Part shown: positions 60,487 to 64,000 of the stretch, in pieces
Layout: each line of letters opens with the position of its first letter
Numbering within the stretch: position 1 is the stretch's first letter
From: SIG299 sp045531955
Lineage (GTDB): Bacteria > Bacillota > Clostridia > Lachnospirales > Lachnospiraceae
Direction of reading: 5' to 3'
Length of the DNA stretch: 64,000 nucleotides
NCBI GenBank assembly: GCA_045531955.1
Contig: JAZSFC010000026.1
Span: 1 to 64,000 of the forward strand
Notes under the pieces: generated by a model
What the model was told of the DNA's origin: nothing
Database searches by the model: none
Seen by the model: only the letters and a program-made list of their open reading frames with translations
Position numbers and translations under genes: made by a program

Positions 60487-61386
60487 TTATTCTTCGCTCT
60501 TTAAATACCGGTCAATTGCATTTGCCACGCCTATCGCAATTTTTTTCCGATACTCTTCGGTTGCCATCAGCTCATCCTCTTCCGGATTGGACATAAAACC
60601 CATCTCTAAAATGGTAGTCGGCACCGTAGTCCAGTTAATACCGGTCATGGTATCGGTTTCCCAAACGCGGCGCTTTTTCGCTCCGGTTTCTGCCACCACT
60701 TCCTCTAAAACCAACTCGGAAAGCTTTTTACTTTCCTCATACCATTCGCTATTGTAGGGATTATCCGGCGTCTGGCAGATTGTCATGACTCCTTTAGCCG
60801 AAGAGCTTTCCGCACTGTCCGCATGGACGCGGATGAACGCATCTGCTTTTGCTTCATTTGCAATGATTGCACGCTCTACGTTGGAAATATCAACATCATG
60901 GGTTTCCCTTGTCAGAATGACATCATACCCTCTGGCAAGCAGTTCTTCCTTTAACAAAAGGCTGACTGCTAATGTCAGTTTATATTCCGGAATTCCAGTG
61001 GATACTCCCTGGGTTCCGGAAGAAACCTTCGCTTTCATCACATCCGAACCAGGTCCGTTTGGTTCCTTTTCGTAATTGCCTTTCCGCTGATGCCCCGGAT
61101 CGATAACGATAAGCAACGGTGCCTCGGTTGGAGTCGGCGTTGGAGTACTGGTCGGGGTTGGACTCGGGGTTGACGTTGCCGTAGGCTCCGGGGTTGGGGT
61201 ATTTGTTGGCGTAACCGTTGGAGCTGTGGTTTCTGTTGGTTCCACCGTTGGCTCACTTGTCGGCACAGCCGTTGCGGCTATTACCGGTACATCCGTTGGA
61301 GTTGCCACGGTATTTTTTTCGCCTGCACAACCGGCAAACAACACCATTCCCGCCGCCAGCAATAACGCTTTATAGTTTAATTTCAT
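60487..61386 (-). CDS. N-acetylmuramoyl-L-alanine amidase lipoprotein (Amidase_3)
   Basis: A 299-residue lipoprotein (lipobox FAGC, Cys20) with a Thr-Pro linker (about 30-90) and an intact zinc amidase domain: VIDPGHQRKG (His99), GIPEYKLTLA (Glu134), FIRVHADSAE (His188) and ILEMGFMSNPEE (Glu261). It cleaves the bond between MurNAc and the stem peptide. A signature KEPNGPG insert is shared with the inactive paralogue at 52369-53256. The start follows AGAGGA. It is a surface-attached wall hydrolase for cell separation or remodelling. Confidence 0.92.
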   Translation of the reverse strand: MKLNYKALLLAAGMVLFAGCAGEKNTVATPTDVPVIAATAVPTSEPTVEPTETTAPTVTPTNTPTPEPTATSTPSPTPTSTPTPTPTEAPLLIVIDPGHQRKGNYEKEPNGPGSDVMKAKVSSGTQGVSTGIPEYKLTLAVSLLLKEELLARGYDVILTRETHDVDISNVERAIIANEAKADAFIRVHADSAESSSAKGVMTICQTPDNPYNSEWYEESKKLSELVLEEVVAETGAKKRRVWETDTMTGINWTTVPTTILEMGFMSNPEEDELMATEEYRKKIAIGVANAIDRYLKSEE

Positions 61387-61470
61387 AAGTTGAAAATCCT
61401 CTCTGTTTGCGCTTCTGTTCTTTGTACCATCCGTTCACGGCACGAGGACATTATAGCACACAACAAAAAA

Positions 61471-61494
61471 AACGGAAAGACATTCCTTTCCGTT
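61471..61494 (-). terminator. Terminator after the 70-residue gene
   Basis: AACGGAAAG (61471-61479) pairs with CTTTCCGTT (61486-61494). T-runs flank it on both strands, so it ends the small gene on the minus strand. Confidence 0.85.
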
Positions 61495-61503
61495 TTTCTT
61501 TTG

Positions 61504-61716
61504 TTATTTTTTTTCGTTTGCTTGATTCAATTTATAATTTTCTATCGGGCTGCGGGTAGATTCTTCCAGTTTACGGCGCTTCGTAAACATAATGCAGCCA
61601 TGACGCATATTTCCCGCTTCTGCACCGGAAATATCACAAACTCCCATTTCACTTGTTTTCATGCCGTCCGGCCCCTGTTTTAAAGTCCAGTGCTGGCATT
61701 CTCCGCAATAACCCAT
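61504..61716 (-). CDS. Small Cys-rich protein, 70 residues
   Basis: Unrecognised. MGYCGECQHW gives a CxxC pair at the N-terminus; two further Cys lie in MGVCDISGAEAGNMRHGCIM, so four Cys could hold zinc or an iron-sulphur cluster. The tail is charged. AAAGGTG before the ATG and a following terminator support a real gene. Similar short CxxC proteins exist in Lachnospiraceae without assigned function. Confidence 0.7.
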   Translation of the reverse strand: MGYCGECQHWTLKQGPDGMKTSEMGVCDISGAEAGNMRHGCIMFTKRRKLEESTRSPIENYKLNQANEKK

Positions 61717-61792
61717 GGCAATTCACCTTTCTCTGATGTGATATACTCATTATAACAGAGAATGACGTACTTGGGAAGTGGAAAATAAAAAA

Positions 61793-61875
61793 GCTTCCAA
61801 GGTATGAACCCTTGGAAGCCGTGTAGTGAGCGAAAAGGTCGCAATACAGAGCTTTGTGTCATGTACTGCGACCTT
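61793..61875 (-). terminator. Two tandem terminators after the 340-residue lipoprotein gene
   Basis: AAGGTCGCA/TGCGACCTT (61835-61843 with 61867-61875) is followed on the minus strand by GCTTCCAAGG/CCTTGGAAGC (61793-61802 with 61810-61819) and a run of six T. The second is a strong intrinsic terminator. Confidence 0.8.
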
Positions 61876-61895
61876 GTTTTGTTTTTACTTAGTTA

Positions 61896-62918
61896 TTACC
61901 ACTCAGACTGTACCGGTGTAGGTTCTAAATCCACTAAATCTTCATAGTACTGTAAGGTGTCCCACGTCTTGATATGAGCTGGTTCACAGCCCGCCGTCGG
62001 TTTATAATCATCTACTACAGAGTATCCCCATTCTCTTATATAGCTGGACTCATATACAGAAACCGCTTCTTCAATTGTCACTGTTCGACCGTAACAAACT
62101 CCCCACGGGTCCGTTTCACCTGTAGTAACGTTAATAATAGTCATAAGATAAGCTGTTTCTCCAATCGGCCACCAATTATAGGCTAAGATGCCTTCTAAGT
62201 CTGCATAAATTGTCTGTATCTTTGTTGGTCTACCATAGACGGTCTCAAAATAGCACAAGCCGTAGCCTTCTATCTCCACTGGCTCGAATTCACGATATTC
62301 ATATATGTCGTAAATTGCTCCACGATATTCTTCCGGAAGTTCATCAGCTGCGTACTCACCTATTTCTTCGTAAGTCTCTTCACTATAGCCAATGTAACCA
62401 ACTACTACTTCATCTTCCCATATTAATTCTACTTCACCTTCATAAGCGTTACGCTTGTTGATAAGGTCAAAGTTCTCGGTCTTCTCTACCTTGTATGCTG
62501 ACTTGTCCAGCTTTGCTATGTATGCTTCACGTTCAGCATATGTCTCTAAGCTGTGGAGTTCTCTTAATACAGTCTTCCAGTCCTTTGTATCAGCCTTAGG
62601 TGCTTCTGTTGGAACAGGTGTAGCCGTTGGCTCGGGTGTAGGCGTACTTGTCGGAATAGGTGTACTTGTCGGTTCTGGTGTTGCCGTAGGCTCTGGAGTA
62701 GGTGTACTTGTTGGTTCTGGTGTTGCTGTTGGTTCCGGAACAGGTGTAGCTGTCGGTTCAGCAGTCGGTGTTTCGGTTGCTTTCGGTTCCACCGTGGCAG
62801 TTACACCGGAATCGGCATCACCGCCGGAAGGCATTCCGGAAGTATCCTTAGAACCGCATGCTGCCAGCATGAAAGCCATCATACACATTGGAATTATTAC
62901 AGAAAGTTTCTTTCGCAT
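61896..62918 (-). CDS. Uncharacterised lipoprotein with a long Thr-Pro linker
   Basis: A 340-residue lipoprotein, lipobox LAAC (Cys21). A low-complexity linker of TPEP and TATP units spans about residues 45-108. The outer domain (about 112-335) is acidic and Tyr-rich with no motif I recognise (for example WEDEVVVGYIGYSEETYEEI and YGRPTKIQTIYADLEGILAY). A few Cys are spaced widely (GLCYF, GVCYG, GCEPA). The context is a monocistronic unit with AGGAGG at the start and two terminators. A surface binding or inhibitor role is conceivable but not shown. Confidence 0.75.
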   Translation of the reverse strand: MRKKLSVIIPMCMMAFMLAACGSKDTSGMPSGGDADSGVTATVEPKATETPTAEPTATPVPEPTATPEPTSTPTPEPTATPEPTSTPIPTSTPTPEPTATPVPTEAPKADTKDWKTVLRELHSLETYAEREAYIAKLDKSAYKVEKTENFDLINKRNAYEGEVELIWEDEVVVGYIGYSEETYEEIGEYAADELPEEYRGAIYDIYEYREFEPVEIEGYGLCYFETVYGRPTKIQTIYADLEGILAYNWWPIGETAYLMTIINVTTGETDPWGVCYGRTVTIEEAVSVYESSYIREWGYSVVDDYKPTAGCEPAHIKTWDTLQYYEDLVDLEPTPVQSEW

Positions 62919-63016
62919 ATTGGAGCCTCCTCAAGTAATATATTAGCCATATTATACTGTATTAATGCAAAAAAGGCAAAGAAAACCTTCGCCTTTTCAA
63001 CTTAGCTCTGCTTGAG

Positions 63017-63088
63017 TCCCTCTCTCGCTACTAAAACAAAAAAGGAATCCTTTCGGATTCCTTTTTTGTTTTAGTAGCGAGAGAGGGA
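63017..63088. repeat. 34-bp perfect inverted repeat covering the 3' end of tRNA-Met
   Basis: The arms at 63017-63050 and 63055-63088 are exact complements around a TTTC loop. The loop-proximal part (AAAAAAGGAATCC/GGATTCCTTTTTT) is the terminator of the tRNA unit; the distal part repeats the acceptor and T-arm 3' strand of tRNA-Met (AGCGAGAGAGGGA). The outer left arm is thus an inverted partial copy of a tRNA end. Confidence 0.85.
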
Positions 63089-63148
63089 TTTGAACCCACG
63101 ACACCACGGGTATGAACCGTGTGCTCTGGCCAACTGAGCTATCTCGCC
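63075..63148 (-). tRNA. tRNA-Met (anticodon CAT, elongator type)
   Basis: Cloverleaf on the minus strand: acceptor GGCGAGA/TCTCGCT, D arm TAGCTCAGTTGGCCAGAGCA, anticodon stem CACGG/CCGTG with loop TTCATAC, and T arm GTGGG-TTCAAAT-CCCTC. There is no run of three GC pairs typical of initiator tRNA, so it is an elongator. CCA is not encoded. Confidence 0.93.
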
Positions 63149-63153
63149 ATGAA

Positions 63154-63226
63154 TGGGACCAATAGGGCTCGAACCTATGACCCTCTGCTTGTAAGGCAGA
63201 TGCTCTCCCAGCTGAGCTATGATCCC
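63154..63226 (-). tRNA. tRNA-Val (anticodon TAC)
   Basis: Cloverleaf on the minus strand: acceptor GGGATCA/TGGTCCC, D arm TAGCTCAGCTGGGAGAGCA, anticodon stem TCTGC/GCAGA with loop CTTACAA, and T arm ATAGG-TTCGAGC-CCTAT. It is the first gene of a two-tRNA unit, five bases before tRNA-Met. Confidence 0.95.
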
Positions 63227-63261
63227 ATGACTTGTTTGTCCTCGTAACGAGTACATGTTGC

Positions 63262-63290
63262 ATTATAACAAGCTTTCACAGCTTTGTCAA
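63262..63290 (-). promoter_or_regulatory. Promoter of the tRNA-Val/tRNA-Met unit
   Basis: On the minus strand TTGACA (63285-63290) and TATAAT (63262-63267) are both consensus, with a 17-base spacer, about 30 bases ahead of tRNA-Val. Between this promoter and the palindrome at 63426 I see no gene. Confidence 0.9.
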
Positions 63291-63425
63291 CACTTTTTTT
63301 AAAGAAATTTTCAAAAATGTTTTAACATTATACACAACTTCTGCAAACTCCCCGAAGAAACCGTTTGGGGGACTCTATGGATATTACACCACTCCTTTTC
63401 TCTGCTGCAATCATACTACCTATAG

Positions 63426-63634
63426 TGTCGCAGGTTGGTGACACATTCTTAACATAGACAATTCCGCTCCTGCATTTTTATCCAAACAGAACCCTGGAGA
63501 AACGTCCTCACTTGGTGAGGTATTATCGAACCTAGTGAGGCTACGTTTCGATGGTAGCGCGAGCGTGTTCTGGACGGATAAAAATGCAGGAGCGGAATTC
63601 TTATATTATACCTTCATGTCACCAACCTGCGACA
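63426..63634. repeat. Nested palindromic element of 209 bp
   Basis: The outer arms TGTCGCAGGTTGGTGACA (63426-63443) and their exact complement (63617-63634) surround inner 24-bp perfect arms (63460-63483 with 63576-63599). Inside are CAGAAC/GTTCTG, GAAACGT/ACGTTTC and the hairpin CCTCACTTGGTGAGG. It ends 15 bases before the stop of the alcohol dehydrogenase gene on the minus strand. Confidence 0.8.
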
Positions 63635-63649
63635 TATATTCTTACATAA

Positions 63650-64000
63650 TTACAGCAGTGACTTATACAGTGCAGTAATATCTTCCACGCTGGTTTCCTT
63701 CGGATTGCCCGGACGGCATGCATCATCATACGCAGACTGTGCAAGGAAGGTCAGGTCTTCTTCCTTCACAATATCCTTTAAATCAGCAGGAATGCCAACA
63801 TCCTCGGATAACTTCTTCACCGCGTCAATAGCAGCCTTTCTGTACTCTTCCTGAGACATGGAATCTACACCGGCAACACCCATAGCGCGGGCGATTTCAC
63901 GGTACTTTTCACCGGTCGCTTCTGCGTTATATTCCATAACAGTTGGAAGAATAATCGCATTGGCAATACCATGTGGTGTGTCATATAAAGCGCCCAGAGG
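63650..64000 (-). CDS. Iron-type alcohol dehydrogenase, C-terminal part (runs out of the window)
   Basis: Only the last 116 residues are inside the window. The frame continues to the right edge without a start. YDTPHGIANAIILPTVMEYN holds the conserved HG(I/V)xN motif with one of the metal-binding His, and the end DDACRPGNPKETSVEDITAL (CxxxNPR-like) is typical of family III iron-activated dehydrogenases such as lactaldehyde reductase or butanol dehydrogenase. The substrate cannot be told from this part. Confidence 0.9.
   Translation of the reverse strand, partial: PLGALYDTPHGIANAIILPTVMEYNAEATGEKYREIARAMGVAGVDSMSQEEYRKAAIDAVKKLSEDVGIPADLKDIVKEEDLTFLAQSAYDDACRPGNPKETSVEDITALYKSLL

Noticed and set aside
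62455..62946. Plus-strand open frame with a VGSGVGVAVGSG repeat
   Set aside because: It is the complement of the Thr-Pro linker of the minus-strand lipoprotein; low-complexity codons keep other frames open. The same applies to 25969-26368 opposite the GH5 linker.
62997..63263. 88- and 61-residue frames on the minus strand
   Set aside because: They run through tRNA-Met and tRNA-Val and their terminator, so they are not genes.

Overview
The window looks like a chromosome segment of a gut-type Lachnospiraceae (Clostridia, low to mid GC). The evidence is AT-rich intergenic DNA, strong AGGAGG ribosome binding sites, sigma-A promoters with 17-bp spacers, a single-chain PurL, a spo0H-type sigma factor, a cysteine T-box, and many lipoproteins with Thr-Pro linkers. 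Most genes lie on the minus strand. There is no CRISPR array, prophage or intact insertion sequence.

Layout. 1-4 kb: end of a cell-surface glycan cluster (two LicD-like proteins, a family 2 glycosyltransferase) and threonine aldolase. 4-8 kb: a Ca/Na exchanger, an XRE regulator with a small PF-repeat protein, a toxin-antitoxin pair whose toxin carries a stop codon, and a CPBP protease. 8-14 kb: purL, a LysR regulator, a HAD phosphatase and luxS. 14-21 kb: a chemoreceptor, two unknown small proteins, and a compact type IV pilus-like operon (PilT, PilC, four small membrane-anchored proteins). A transglutaminase lipoprotein and a YesN-type response regulator gene lie just upstream of it. 23-41 kb: a Gram-positive polysaccharide-utilisation locus. 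It holds a GH5 glycanase, YesL, a solute-binding protein, two permeases, a 1070-residue anchored surface protein with five repeats, a YesM-type kinase, GH43 and GH31; a shared DNA word (GTATTTTGT) sits in three of its promoter regions. 41-48 kb: an XRE membrane regulator, an LCM-type methyltransferase, and a second sugar ABC importer with its LacI repressor and matching operators. 48-57.6 kb: a Gre factor, DedA, pyrF, pyrC, a degenerate Nudix protein, a TruA-like protein, an amidase-fold pseudoenzyme, tRNA-Thr, and the conserved sigH-rlmB-mrnC-cysS-cysE block under a cysteine T-box. 57.9-64 kb: an iron-type regulated flavodoxin and DUF3793 pair inserted between cysE and ispF, ispF with a Cys-rich tail, a methyltransferase, an active amidase lipoprotein, small unknown proteins, tRNA-Met and tRNA-Val, and the 3' end of an iron-type alcohol dehydrogenase.

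Functional reading. The 23-41 kb locus forms a coherent sense, bind, cleave, import and hydrolyse system for a beta-glucan or xylan-type polysaccharide, with the five-repeat surface protein as the likely undescribed glycan binder. The most unusual non-coding feature is a set of large nested palindromes between genes. These include one imperfect dyad of about 434 bp and a cloverleaf just upstream of purL. Other points worth a second look are an amidase paralogue with three catalytic residues changed to Gln, a TruA-like protein with Glu in place of the catalytic Asp, and a 34-bp inverted repeat that captures the 3' end of tRNA-Met.
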